This document shows, piece after piece, positions 9,107-16,098 of a stretch of DNA of 64,000 bases. The position numbers and the translations under genes are program-made. This stretch comes from Phormidesmis sp963710175 (GTDB taxonomy: Bacteria > Cyanobacteriota > Cyanobacteriia > Phormidesmidales > Phormidesmidaceae): positions 1,798,001-1,862,000 of the forward strand of contig CAVPZC010000001.1 in the NCBI GenBank assembly GCA_963710175.1, read 5' to 3'. Every line of letters begins with the position of its first letter. Within the stretch, counting starts at the first letter, position 1. The notes under the pieces are model-generated. The model did not search any database. It had not been told where the DNA came from and was given only the letters and a program-made list of their open reading frames with translations.

Positions 9107-9142
9107 GCTATCGGCAGGTGCTGGTAACACCTAACCGATAGC
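9107..9142 (+). other. Stable hairpin in the upstream region of the small conserved gene at 9285
   Basis: GCTATCGG (9107-9114) pairs with CCGATAGC (9135-9142). An inner AGGTG pairs with CACCT around a short loop. It lies about 145 bp before the ATG and is not followed by a U-tract. It could be a 5'-UTR element; no known riboswitch class was recognised. Confidence 0.4.
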
Positions 9143-9284
9143 TGACTCTCAAACTGATTCGCGCAGTCTAAGAGCTGAGGTCACTTTACCTTGGCTACCC
9201 TGATTTGCACTAGCTTTTGCGAGGTTAGCTGAGGCTTTTGAGTTCTGGTTTTCTCGCTAACCCTATTTGCGGAGACCAGATCTC

Positions 9285-9521
9285 ATGTTTATTCCTTCTA
9301 CTGCGGGCGCTTTTGCGTCCACTGCTTCTGCTGCTGCTGGCAGCTCACCGGCTGAACCAGTGCGGCATATGCTGTTTGGCAGTCCTGGCGCGGTGCAGGT
9401 AACCATTCAGCAATTGCATAAGCTGGGCTACGCTGAGCCGAATGATTGGAGTCAGCTATTGCCTACCGGCAGGCCCAACGAAGTGATGGCGATACTCACC
9501 AAGCGGGTGCGGACGGCTTAG
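9285..9521 (+). CDS. Small conserved cyanobacterial protein, unknown function
   Basis: 78 residues from the ATG at 9285. The N-terminal third is Ala/Ser-rich low complexity. The conserved part is MLFGSPGAVQVTIQQLHKLGYAEP followed by DWSQLLPTGRPNEVMAILTKRV, a short helical module that I recognise as widespread in cyanobacteria without an assigned role. A GGAG lies about 12 nt upstream. An earlier in-frame start at 9267 is possible. The real start could also be the internal Met just before LFGSPG, giving a ~50-residue protein. Confidence 0.62.
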   Translation: MFIPSTAGAFASTASAAAGSSPAEPVRHMLFGSPGAVQVTIQQLHKLGYAEPNDWSQLLPTGRPNEVMAILTKRVRTA

Positions 9522-10113
9522 GATTGTTTGCACGCCCCGCACCTTTAGTTCGGCAGTCTGTTGGCTTTGATTGCGCCGCTGCATCTTTTGTTGGGGGCGC
9601 GATCGCTTCCTCCTGAAATTGCGACCTTTCGTTTGGGAGTGCGATCGCTTCCTCTCATAACTGCGACCTTTTGTTTGAGTGGTGAAAGGCTTTGTTCGCG
9701 CTCTGAAACATTTCGTGCGACGACTCAGACAAAGCCTTCGCGCCTCAGATCCTTTAGCTTTTATCTAGGTTCCTTTGATTCATCAATGCAATCCTTTTGT
9801 GCCATAGAGCAAAGGACCGATGTTGTCAGATGGTTGCTCTTTCGCTTACTGCACGACAGCCCGGTCATTATCAAACCAAAAGATGCAGGCCGCAAACGAA
9901 AGGTGCGATCGCCCCACCGCTTTTGCCTGTTCTCCAATTCATCCTTTCTTCATACAAAGCTCTCCTTTGCTCTCACAGTCTTTCAAATTCATCTATTCCT
10001 CCCCTGATGCTGCTGGGCAATCTCTCTTCAGGTGAAACAAGACGATAGCTCCTTCGCCGCACCTGGTTTCAAGCTCATAGTCAAATTCCACATCCGATCA
10101 GAGATCATTCACT
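9522..10113. other. Intergenic region with tandem HIP1-containing repeat
   Basis: About 590 bp. Open frames exist (for example 9561-10007) but their composition is Ser/Phe/Leu-rich without family resemblance, so I do not call a gene. It contains two 42-bp tandem units at 9599-9682, a third HIP1 site near 9906, and the upstream region of the gene at 10114. Confidence 0.5.
9599..9682. repeat. Tandem duplication, two ~42-bp units each starting with HIP1
   Basis: Units 9599-9640 and 9641-9682 both begin GCGATCGCTTCCTC and continue with a TGCGACCTTTyGTTTG core. They differ at a handful of positions. The phase is exactly 42 bp. Confidence 0.75.
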
Positions 10114-10473
10114 ATGGATACCGTTGACTTTTCCCGCCGCATCGCCTCAAAAACAATCAGTGCAGATATTGTTGCCTATCACGGCCTCAATACTATCGCT
10201 AACTACATACCCACTCGTAGTGAAGCCACACCAGCCGCTTTGCAAGCTTTCTACGAAGCTATGCTGGCAAAACAGAAAAAAGAAGCAGAAGTCGCCGCTA
10301 TGCTCAAAGCAGTAACCGATGCCGCTCGCCAGGCCGAAGTAGACTTTCACGGTGCCATATTGGCAATGAAAGAATCTGTGCGCGGGCAGTTTGGCCCCAA
10401 CAGCGACGAAGTTCAATCGGTTGGCTACAAAAAGAAGTCTGAGTACAGGCGTCCCCGTCGTCGGAGCGCTTGA
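10114..10473 (+). CDS. Small conserved cyanobacterial protein, helical with basic C-terminus
   Basis: 119 residues with no assigned domain. About residues 45-90 are predicted helical (ALQAFYEAMLAKQKKEAEVAAMLKA is the core, described here in part). The C-terminus FGPNSDEVQSVGYKKKSEYRRP ends in an Arg-rich tail, a pattern seen in unannotated cyanobacterial proteins. There is no signal or membrane segment. A strong intrinsic terminator follows about 70 nt after the stop, supporting a genuine monocistronic gene. The basic tail could bind nucleic acid; that is inference only. Confidence 0.68.
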   Translation: MDTVDFSRRIASKTISADIVAYHGLNTIANYIPTRSEATPAALQAFYEAMLAKQKKEAEVAAMLKAVTDAARQAEVDFHGAILAMKESVRGQFGPNSDEVQSVGYKKKSEYRRPRRRSA

Positions 10474-10543
10474 GCTATAGCCTGCCGCGCTTTGCCGCAC
10501 ATACCCGCTCACCGTTCAATTCACTCTACTTACTTCTTACTCC

Positions 10544-10578
10544 AAGGCCCATGAGGAACCCCTCATGGGCCTTTTTTA
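10544..10578 (+). terminator. Intrinsic terminator after the 10114 gene
   Basis: Perfect 13-bp stem AAGGCCCATGAGG / CCTCATGGGCCTT with an AACC loop, running into a T-tract. Confidence 0.92.
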
Positions 10579-10748
10579 GACTTGTTTTTTGAACTGGGCG
10601 ATCGCCACCGCCGCCTGAGCCAAAGCCCAAATCTCCCCACGCAGCCTTGGGTTGTTTAGTCAGCAGCCATAGGATAATTGCGTTCAGCCCGGCAAGACAG
10701 AGGCAGAGCGAGAGCAGTATTCATTCACTGCCACCAGCACGCCTAACT

Positions 10749-10958
10749 AACGTCAGTTCGGGATAAGTGATTGCCTGTGATGCCAGACTGTCGGCGCTTT
10801 TTGACACATAGCCTAAAGTAGATCCCCTCTAGAGGGGCGCAGGGGTGGGTTTCGGTGTGTAGCGCACGTTGCCGACCCATCCCGACCCTGCGGGCCACCC
10901 TTCCAGAAGGGACCTACTTCGGGCAATAAGCATAAGTTGCCTATCCCGAACTCACGTC
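10749..10958. mobile_element. MITE family 1, copy 2 (inverted relative to copy 1)
   Basis: 210 bp, same ends as copy 1 (AACGTCAGTTCGGGATAAG on the left, complement of the AGTTCGGGATAGGC core on the right) but in the opposite orientation. AACT occurs directly at both junctions (10745-10748 and 10959-10962), an imperfect remnant of the ~5-bp target duplication. Confidence 0.8.
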
Positions 10959-10995
10959 AACTAACAAATATACTGTTTGCCAAAAGCAGGTCAGA

Positions 10996-11100
10996 TATAG
11001 CGAAGCGCGGATGCATTCGCGCTTCGCGGAGCACTTTGCCTGTTGCTATACATGGCTTACAGTCAGTAATGCTGCATGAAGCAAAGTGCCGGAAGCTATA
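10996..11100. repeat. Two-hairpin repeat, copy A (105 bp)
   Basis: Ends TATAGC (10996-11001) and GCTATA (11095-11100). Short hairpin: 10-bp stem GCGAAGCGCG/CGCGCTTCGC around an ATGCAT-containing loop at 11000-11027. Long hairpin: GCACTTTGC (11031-11039) with GCAAAGTGC (11081-11089). Same length and layout as the copy at 60148, in opposite orientation. Confidence 0.8.
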
Positions 11101-11162
11101 GGATAAAAAGGCTACTCTAAATTCACGGTAAGCTGAAAGCACACCTGCTCAGTTACCTTGCT

Positions 11163-11630
11163 ATGACCTTCTCACGCTCCAAACTTTTCACCGTTTTACT
11201 AGCCGCCTGCGTTTGCTTTCTAAGCTGGATACCAGCAGCCCATGCGCTCACCCAGATCGAACTCAAAGACCTAGTTGCTAAAGAGTGCCCCGCCGATGCC
11301 GCCTACGCTGAAGGACTCACCACCAGCGGCTCGTCTATGGAGGCAACCTGCTACATGGTTTACGGCACAGCGGTCAACAAGTCAGGCAAAGACATTGTCG
11401 ATGCAGATATCTTTGGCCGAATTTACGACGCAGAAGACAGTCCCGTGATGAAAAACCGTTTTCGCTTAGGCGGCATCGAATACGTGCCCGCTGGGGAAAG
11501 CGAATTTTCCTTTAGAATCTCAGTCCCTTCAGTACAGCCCGCGCCTTTAAAACTTAAAAAGTTTAAAGCATCTGGATTTACCAGCAAGGTCAGACGCTTT
11601 CAGTCTTGGGACCAATCTATAGATGAGTAG
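11163..11630 (+). CDS. Exported FxLYD-like domain protein
   Basis: 155 residues. An N-terminal signal peptide (LFTVLLAACVCFLSWIPAAHA, cleavage likely after AHA) is followed by a two-Cys segment (KECPADAAY, EATCYMVYG). A beta-sandwich region, VYGTAVNKSGKDIVDADIFG to LKLKKFKASGF, resembles FxLYD domains of bacterial secreted proteins. It probably acts in the periplasm; the function is unknown. It stands alone and is followed by an intrinsic terminator. The start ATG gives a proper signal peptide. Confidence 0.7.
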   Translation: MTFSRSKLFTVLLAACVCFLSWIPAAHALTQIELKDLVAKECPADAAYAEGLTTSGSSMEATCYMVYGTAVNKSGKDIVDADIFGRIYDAEDSPVMKNRFRLGGIEYVPAGESEFSFRISVPSVQPAPLKLKKFKASGFTSKVRRFQSWDQSIDE

Positions 11631-11655
11631 CTAGCGCAGCCTTTCAAAGCACAGC

Positions 11656-11692
11656 AAAACCACGCCGAGCGTAGAACTGGCGTGGTTTTTGT
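11656..11692 (+). terminator. Intrinsic terminator after the 11163 gene
   Basis: AAAACCACGCC pairs with GGCGTGGTTTTT around a 12-nt loop. The T-tract continues into TTTTTG. It may work in both directions because the stem starts with an A-run. Confidence 0.88.
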
Positions 11693-11754
11693 ATCGAAAT
11701 ACCGGCTAAGTGAACAAAGCCTAAGTGAACGAAGCTATAGCAACAGGGCTGCTG

Positions 11755-12060
11755 TTAAAATCCACCGTAGCCGTAGGTCATAGCAACGATGTTGCTACCG
11801 GCAGCATCTACCAGGCCAGACACCAGCTGTAGAGCGAGAATAGCCAAAATTGCCGAAAGATCCAGGCCACCGATAGGCGGAATAATCGAGCGGAAAAGGT
11901 TGAGGTAAGGGTCGGTCAGCTGAGAGATGGTCGAAAAGATCGGATTTGACCAGTCGATATTAGGGAACCAGCTCAGCAAAATGCGAACGATTAGCAGCAC
12001 AAAGTAAATTTGCAGAAATTTAGAGATGGCTGTGACTAGGGTGGCAGCGACTACGCTCAT
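11755..12060 (-). CDS. YggT family membrane protein (Ycf19-like)
   Basis: 101 residues with two hydrophobic segments: FLQIYFVLLIVRILLSWF near the N-terminus and LSAILAILALQLVSGLV near the C-terminus. The family motif DPYLNLFRSIIPPIGGLD lies between them. YggT/Ycf19 (CCB3) proteins are small membrane proteins linked to haem attachment to cytochrome b6 in plastids and to chloroplast/thylakoid organisation. The precise role in this organism is inferred. The gene is monocistronic, with MITE copy 3 upstream. Confidence 0.88.
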   Translation of the reverse strand: MSVVAATLVTAISKFLQIYFVLLIVRILLSWFPNIDWSNPIFSTISQLTDPYLNLFRSIIPPIGGLDLSAILAILALQLVSGLVDAAGSNIVAMTYGYGGF

Positions 12061-12193
12061 AGGTTTGCGTCTTTAAAGACTTAAATGGACGAGAAAATAC
12101 TGACTTTGCTTTGTATTTTACCCGATGCGACTCTTCTTGAGGAGTTGGCTACGGAACGGTTTACCGCCAAAGGTAATCAGCTTATTTTTTCTT

Positions 12194-12411
12194 AACGTGA
12201 GTTCGGGATAAGCCATTACCTGAAACATTGGTCAGACAGCAACCTTAGCCGCCCCTCCCGAGGCAAACCCCCTCTTGGGAGGGGCGCAGGGGTGGGTTTC
12301 GGTGTGTAGCACAAGCTGCCGACCCACCCCGCCCTGCGGGCACCCCGCAGGGCGAGAGGGGATTCATTTCAGGCTTGGTGACTACAGGATCTCTTAACTC
12401 GAACTCACGTT
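12194..12411. mobile_element. MITE family 1, copy 3 (218 bp)
   Basis: Left end AACGTGAGTTCGGGATAAG, right end complementary to AACGTGAGTTCGAGTTAAG. Flanked by the perfect 5-bp direct repeat TTCTT (12189-12193, 12412-12416). Its interior is the most divergent of the four copies but keeps the GGGGCGCAGGGGTGGGTTTC block. It lies in the gap between the yggT and YtxH-like genes (12061-12456). Confidence 0.82.
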
Positions 12412-12456
12412 TTCTTAACTTCCCAGCCTCAATTTTCCAACCTTAATTTTCTAACC

Positions 12457-12789
12457 TCAATTTTCTGGCTCTGCCGAACGCGCGGTCGGATAGGCAGCAA
12501 AATCAGCGGGCGGCTGACCGTTGTGGACGTTGCCCATCTGCACTCTGACATCTTCAATCGCCAGGTTAAGCTGGGCAATTTTGTCCTCTAGGCCGCGCCG
12601 GGCAATTTCCATGCGTTCTTCAGCAGTGGCATTTTCCAGCTGTCGGCGCTCTTCTTCTGAGAGCTGAGTAAAGTCGTCTGGCGCTGCGCTGCGGAGCCGG
12701 TTGCTCGCTAATACGCCGACAATGCCACCGATTACACCGCCGACCAGCGCGCCTGTGATGAACCCACCGGCAAAGTTGTTTTGACTCAT
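12457..12789 (-). CDS. YtxH-like glycine-zipper membrane protein
   Basis: 110 residues. Residues ~8-30 form a Gly-rich hydrophobic segment (GGFITGALVGGVIGGIVGVLAS) of glycine-zipper type, followed by a charged helical region (EEERRQLENATAEERMEIARR) and a helix ending in VRVQMGNV. Similar small proteins occur in many cyanobacteria and are loosely annotated YtxH; function unknown. A clear AGGAGG lies just upstream of the ATG. It is followed on the other side by upp on the same strand, 52 nt away. Confidence 0.72.
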   Translation of the reverse strand: MSQNNFAGGFITGALVGGVIGGIVGVLASNRLRSAAPDDFTQLSEEERRQLENATAEERMEIARRGLEDKIAQLNLAIEDVRVQMGNVHNGQPPADFAAYPTARSAEPEN

Positions 12790-12841
12790 AGAACCTCCTT
12801 TCGTTCTTTAGTATTGAGATTGGTTTTTAGTGAGCGGTCAT

Positions 12842-13492
12842 TCAGGTGTCGAAAGTGCGATCGCCCGCATCGCCCAGACCCGGCACAATAAATCCATTTT
12901 CGTCTAAACCCTCGTCAATGATGGCGGCATAGATAGCCAGCGTCGGATAGGACTCGGCTAGCTTTTGCAGCGCTTGAGGCGAGGTCACCACCGAGATAAT
13001 TCTCACCAGAGCCGGATCAATACCGCGCTGGGTAAGCTCGCCCATTGTTGCCATGATCGTACCGCCCGTTGCCAGCATCGGCTCGGAAATGATCACACGA
13101 GTTTCAGACGCAAACTGCTCGGGCAGCTTGTTGAGATACCAGGTGGGCTCCAGCGTTTCTTCATTACGGGCCAGGCCAATGTGATACGTGCTGCCCGTGG
13201 GAACGGCGCTTTGGATGCCCTCGACCAGCGCTAGACCTGCTCGCAAAATTGGGATGATCGCAATCGGGGCTTCCGGATCAACAAAGGTGGCCGGACAGGT
13301 AGTGAGCGGGGTTTCTACAGTCATCTCTACGGTGGGCAGCCAGTCGCGCCCGGCTTCGTAGGCGAGCCAGCGACCTAGTTCAGTCATGGCGCTGCGAAAG
13401 ACCGGAGAGGGGGTGTTAGCGCTGCGGACGACGCCCAGCCAATGCTTGATCAGCGGGTGAGGAGGAACGTAGACGCGCAGTTGTAGGGCCAT
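12842..13492 (-). CDS. upp: Uracil phosphoribosyltransferase
   Basis: Pyrimidine salvage: uracil plus PRPP gives UMP. The 216 residues match the family: RAGLALVEG in the N-terminal half, the PRPP-binding loop ISEPMLATGGT (about residues 135-145; most homologues have DPMLATGGT), IISVVTSPQAL, and the uracil-binding C-terminal stretch IDEGLDENGFIVPGLGDAGDR. The Asp-to-Glu change in the PRPP loop is conservative. No pyrimidine genes are adjacent. Confidence 0.95.
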   Translation of the reverse strand: MALQLRVYVPPHPLIKHWLGVVRSANTPSPVFRSAMTELGRWLAYEAGRDWLPTVEMTVETPLTTCPATFVDPEAPIAIIPILRAGLALVEGIQSAVPTGSTYHIGLARNEETLEPTWYLNKLPEQFASETRVIISEPMLATGGTIMATMGELTQRGIDPALVRIISVVTSPQALQKLAESYPTLAIYAAIIDEGLDENGFIVPGLGDAGDRTFDT

Positions 13493-13576
13493 GAGGCGGT
13501 AAGGAGTGGGGTTCAGGTCATCATACTGCGGTAGCTGCGGGTGGGGAAAGGGAAAAGGGTAAGGGGGGGTGCCTGA

Positions 13577-14380
13577 TTATTTTGGGGGAGGGAGGAGTTT
13601 GTATCTGAGGGTGTAGCCTAGCAGGCAAAATAGCGCGATCGCCCCGCCGCCAATTCCAATAGGGCTAGGCACCCAGAAGGTCGCTTCGATGTGCTGAGGC
13701 CGCTCAGCTTCCAGGTGCCAGGTGGCGCTATGCCCTTGGGTGCTGGGCGGGGGAGTGGTTGAAGGAGCTGTTGAAGAGAAATCTGTTGAAGTCAGCCCCC
13801 AGGGAGTAGTCAGGTGAAAATCGAGGGTTAGCCAGCTGCGAGGCTCCCTAAGAGTGGCTTCGCCGACGCGCCGTTGACTGCTGACCGGTAGGGTTTGAGT
13901 AGGCGCAATTTGCAGGTCGTAGGTGAGGTGGTTGCGCAAGGCAAAAATGTAGTTGCGCTGCTGCAAGTCTAGATGGGCACTGACAGTGGGTGCGCCAGGG
14001 AGGGTAAGCAGACTGGTGGAAAGATCGGATAGGCTGCTGTCACCGTCATAAAAGTCACCGCTATAAAGAGCGTTAAATCGCTCAACGAGCTGCGCGCCGC
14101 TGTAGAAGGGCAGCGTAATTTGCAGCGTGTCTTCGTCCAGCTGTCGAATTTGCCCGGAGAGGGCCTCAGCTTTGGCAGTGAACTGCTGGAAGATCTGACG
14201 GGTGCCAGTGTCGCTGAGAGTGAGCAGGCGATCGCTCAAATGCACCGTCTGAGTCAGCGTACCGTGAGTCTGGCTGTCGAAGCGGATGCCCAGGTCATAA
14301 TCGACGCAGCCGCTCAGCAGAGTGCAAAGCAGCAGACAAAGCACAGTGAGGTAGCGCCGGACAGACTTTAGCTGAACCAA
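13577..14380 (-). CDS. DUF3153 lipoprotein
   Basis: A cyanobacterial DUF3153 protein with a lipobox signal peptide (VLCLLLCTLLSGC, lipidated Cys expected), a beta-rich body (DLGIRFDSQTHGTLTQTVHLSD) and a C-terminal transmembrane helix (GIGGGAIALFCLLGYTL). Function unknown; probably membrane-anchored. I prefer the TTG start at 14378-14380: it has GGGAGG about 6 nt upstream and puts the signal peptide at the N-terminus. The longer ATG frame from 14425 adds 15 residues that look like the neighbour's sequence read out of frame. The gene overlaps the upstream TPR gene by 13 nt, which suggests translational coupling. Confidence 0.8.
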   Translation of the reverse strand: MVQLKSVRRYLTVLCLLLCTLLSGCVDYDLGIRFDSQTHGTLTQTVHLSDRLLTLSDTGTRQIFQQFTAKAEALSGQIRQLDEDTLQITLPFYSGAQLVERFNALYSGDFYDGDSSLSDLSTSLLTLPGAPTVSAHLDLQQRNYIFALRNHLTYDLQIAPTQTLPVSSQRRVGEATLREPRSWLTLDFHLTTPWGLTSTDFSSTAPSTTPPPSTQGHSATWHLEAERPQHIEATFWVPSPIGIGGGAIALFCLLGYTLRYKLLPPPK

Positions 14381-14982
14381 ATCAGCCCTCCCAAAGTGAG
14401 CAAAATGCCCACGAGGGCAATCCAAACAAACTGATTGTCGGCAGTATTGACCTGGCTGAGGTCTAGGGGTTCAGATTCAAGCTTGGGCTTAGGCCGACGG
14501 GGGCGCTTGGGCGTTTGGGCGTAGCGCTGAGTCTGGTCGCCATCTAAATCCGTCAGATCTGGAATTTGGGTCACCCACTCTGGCTTTAGCTCCAATTCGG
14601 GGGCTTCTAAAATATAGAGCAGGCGTTTGCTTTGGCGACTGGTGTCCAGGTCAGGGTGAAGAATCAGCTTGCGGCACAGGGCCAGTCCTTCAGCCTGCTC
14701 ACCGGCAGCGATGTAGGCATTGACCAGCCACAGCTGAACTTCGCCACCTCTAGCGCCAATCGGGTTTACCAGGGCGCGAGCGGTTTGAAAGTGGGCGATC
14801 GCCCGCCGATAGCGGCCCCGCTCAAACGCCGATTGGCCCAGATTGAGGGCTTCGGTAGCCAGGGCTTTTTTTTCAGCCTGATTGAGTTTGTCGAGGGCGC
14901 TGCGCAGCGGGTCTGGAGCACCAGAATCTGGAGTAGTGGGATCTGGGTTAGAGGCAGGGGACTGCCCTTGTTCCAAAGTCAT
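14368..14982 (-). CDS. TPR-containing tail-anchored protein
   Basis: 204 residues. A Pro-rich N-terminus (~25 residues) precedes a helical TPR-like region with LNLGQSAFERGRYRRAIAHFQTA and LWLVNAYIAAGEQAEGLALCRK. A basic Pro/Lys stretch follows (TPKRPRRPKPK), then a C-terminal transmembrane helix FVWIALVGILLTLGGLIWF. This gene next to DUF3153 is a familiar cyanobacterial pairing; both probably sit in the same membrane. The biochemical role is unknown. Confidence 0.75.
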   Translation of the reverse strand: MTLEQGQSPASNPDPTTPDSGAPDPLRSALDKLNQAEKKALATEALNLGQSAFERGRYRRAIAHFQTARALVNPIGARGGEVQLWLVNAYIAAGEQAEGLALCRKLILHPDLDTSRQSKRLLYILEAPELELKPEWVTQIPDLTDLDGDQTQRYAQTPKRPRRPKPKLESEPLDLSQVNTADNQFVWIALVGILLTLGGLIWFS

Positions 14983-15030
14983 GGATAGCTGAGAGTCGGT
15001 TTTCTGTCGATTCCTAGTGTATCGCGCCAG

Positions 15031-16083
15031 CTAGGTGCTGGTTAGCCCCATCAGGTTGCACAGTTTGTAAACAATCCGAGCGGCGACATTGCCATCCCAC
15101 TCAGCGGGGCCAACTTCGCACAGGTCAAAGCCAATTATTTCACGGCTGTCTGCGACTTCTCGCAGCAGATAAAAAGCTTCGTCTAGCTCCAGCCCGCCAG
15201 GAACGGGGGTGCCAGTAGCCGGGCATAGCTTTGGGTCGAGCCCGTCAATGTCAAAGCTGATGTAAACCTGCTCGGGCAGATCGGCGACAATCTGACGGCA
15301 GAGGTCGCGCCAGGGAGTGCCGTCGTAGCGCGATCGCTTCAACGCCGTATCGTGATGCAGCACAATTCGCCCCTGCGACGCCTGAACAAACGCCACCTCT
15401 CGGGGCGAAACATCGCGCACGCCCACCTGCACCAGCTTAGAAACCTGAGGCAGCGTCAGCGCATTCCGCATAATCGAAGCGTGAGAAAAGCGGAAGCCCT
15501 GATAGGCATCACGCAAATCGCAGTGAGCATCGATATGGAGAATGCCAAAGCCGGGATATTTTTCAGCTAGAGCCTGCATCGCGCCCAAAGGAACGCTGTG
15601 ATCGCCGCCGAGGACGCCCACTTTTTTACCTGCCCTCAGCGCTTTGCGAACTTCGGCCAGGAGCCACTGGTTGAGCTGCTCGCAGCCTTGATTCACCCGG
15701 TCTAGATCGTCCGAGATCGCGCTATCCACCGAGAGGGATAGGCCTTGCTCAGTAGCCTGGACGATCTTTTGGGCGGGCGATCGCAGCGCCGCATTCTGCG
15801 CCCCAATCCACTCAGGAATCGGCGGCATGTAAATTCCCTGCTGCCAGCCGCTCGGATTGTCATAGTCATAAAAATCGAGCTGTGGTGACGCCGCCAGCGT
15901 CGCCTGTGGCCCTCTCGCTGTACCGCTGTGAAAAGAGACCGTCACCTCCCAGGGCACGCCCAAAATAACAATGTCAGCAGTGTCATAGTCAAAGGGAAAG
16001 CCAAAGATATTGCCGTTATTCAGGCCAACATCGCTGGGATCGAACCCGGCAATTATCTGCTGTTTGCTGGATTTATCTAGCAT
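15031..16083 (-). CDS. speB: Agmatinase / arginase-family ureohydrolase
   Basis: Hydrolyses agmatine to putrescine and urea, or a related guanidino substrate. The 350 residues contain all binuclear-Mn motifs: GGDHS (159-163), DAHCD (185-189) and SFDIDGLDP (276-284). The N-terminal extension (NIFGFPFDYDTADIVILGVPWE) is common in cyanobacterial members. It lies 15 nt downstream of the speD-speE fusion on the same strand, so the two very likely form an operon. That context supports agmatinase over arginase or guanidinase, though the motifs alone do not decide the substrate. Confidence 0.9.
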   Translation of the reverse strand: MLDKSSKQQIIAGFDPSDVGLNNGNIFGFPFDYDTADIVILGVPWEVTVSFHSGTARGPQATLAASPQLDFYDYDNPSGWQQGIYMPPIPEWIGAQNAALRSPAQKIVQATEQGLSLSVDSAISDDLDRVNQGCEQLNQWLLAEVRKALRAGKKVGVLGGDHSVPLGAMQALAEKYPGFGILHIDAHCDLRDAYQGFRFSHASIMRNALTLPQVSKLVQVGVRDVSPREVAFVQASQGRIVLHHDTALKRSRYDGTPWRDLCRQIVADLPEQVYISFDIDGLDPKLCPATGTPVPGGLELDEAFYLLREVADSREIIGFDLCEVGPAEWDGNVAARIVYKLCNLMGLTST

Positions 16084-16098
16084 CGCATCGGCTCAGCA

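Larger units (their letters stand above)
8532..9284. other. Long intergenic region with structured elements, no convincing gene
   Basis: About 750 bp without a supported ORF. The left part is AT-rich and contains a strong inverted repeat (8659-8698) upstream of the STAND-CHAT gene. The right part has normal composition with one HIP1 site near 8883 and a stable hairpin at 9107-9142. It probably carries the 5' regions of both flanking divergent genes. I saw no tRNA-like fold. Confidence 0.6.
10474..11162. other. Intergenic region occupied by a terminator and two repeat elements
   Basis: About 690 bp containing the terminator at 10544, MITE family 1 copy 2 (10749-10958) and two-hairpin repeat copy A (10996-11100). 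No protein-coding gene is supported. Confidence 0.7.

Noticed and set aside
9561..10007. 148-residue plus-strand open frame
   Set aside because: It spans a tandem HIP1 repeat, has Ser/Phe/Leu-skewed composition and no family resemblance; two other frames over the same bases are equally open.
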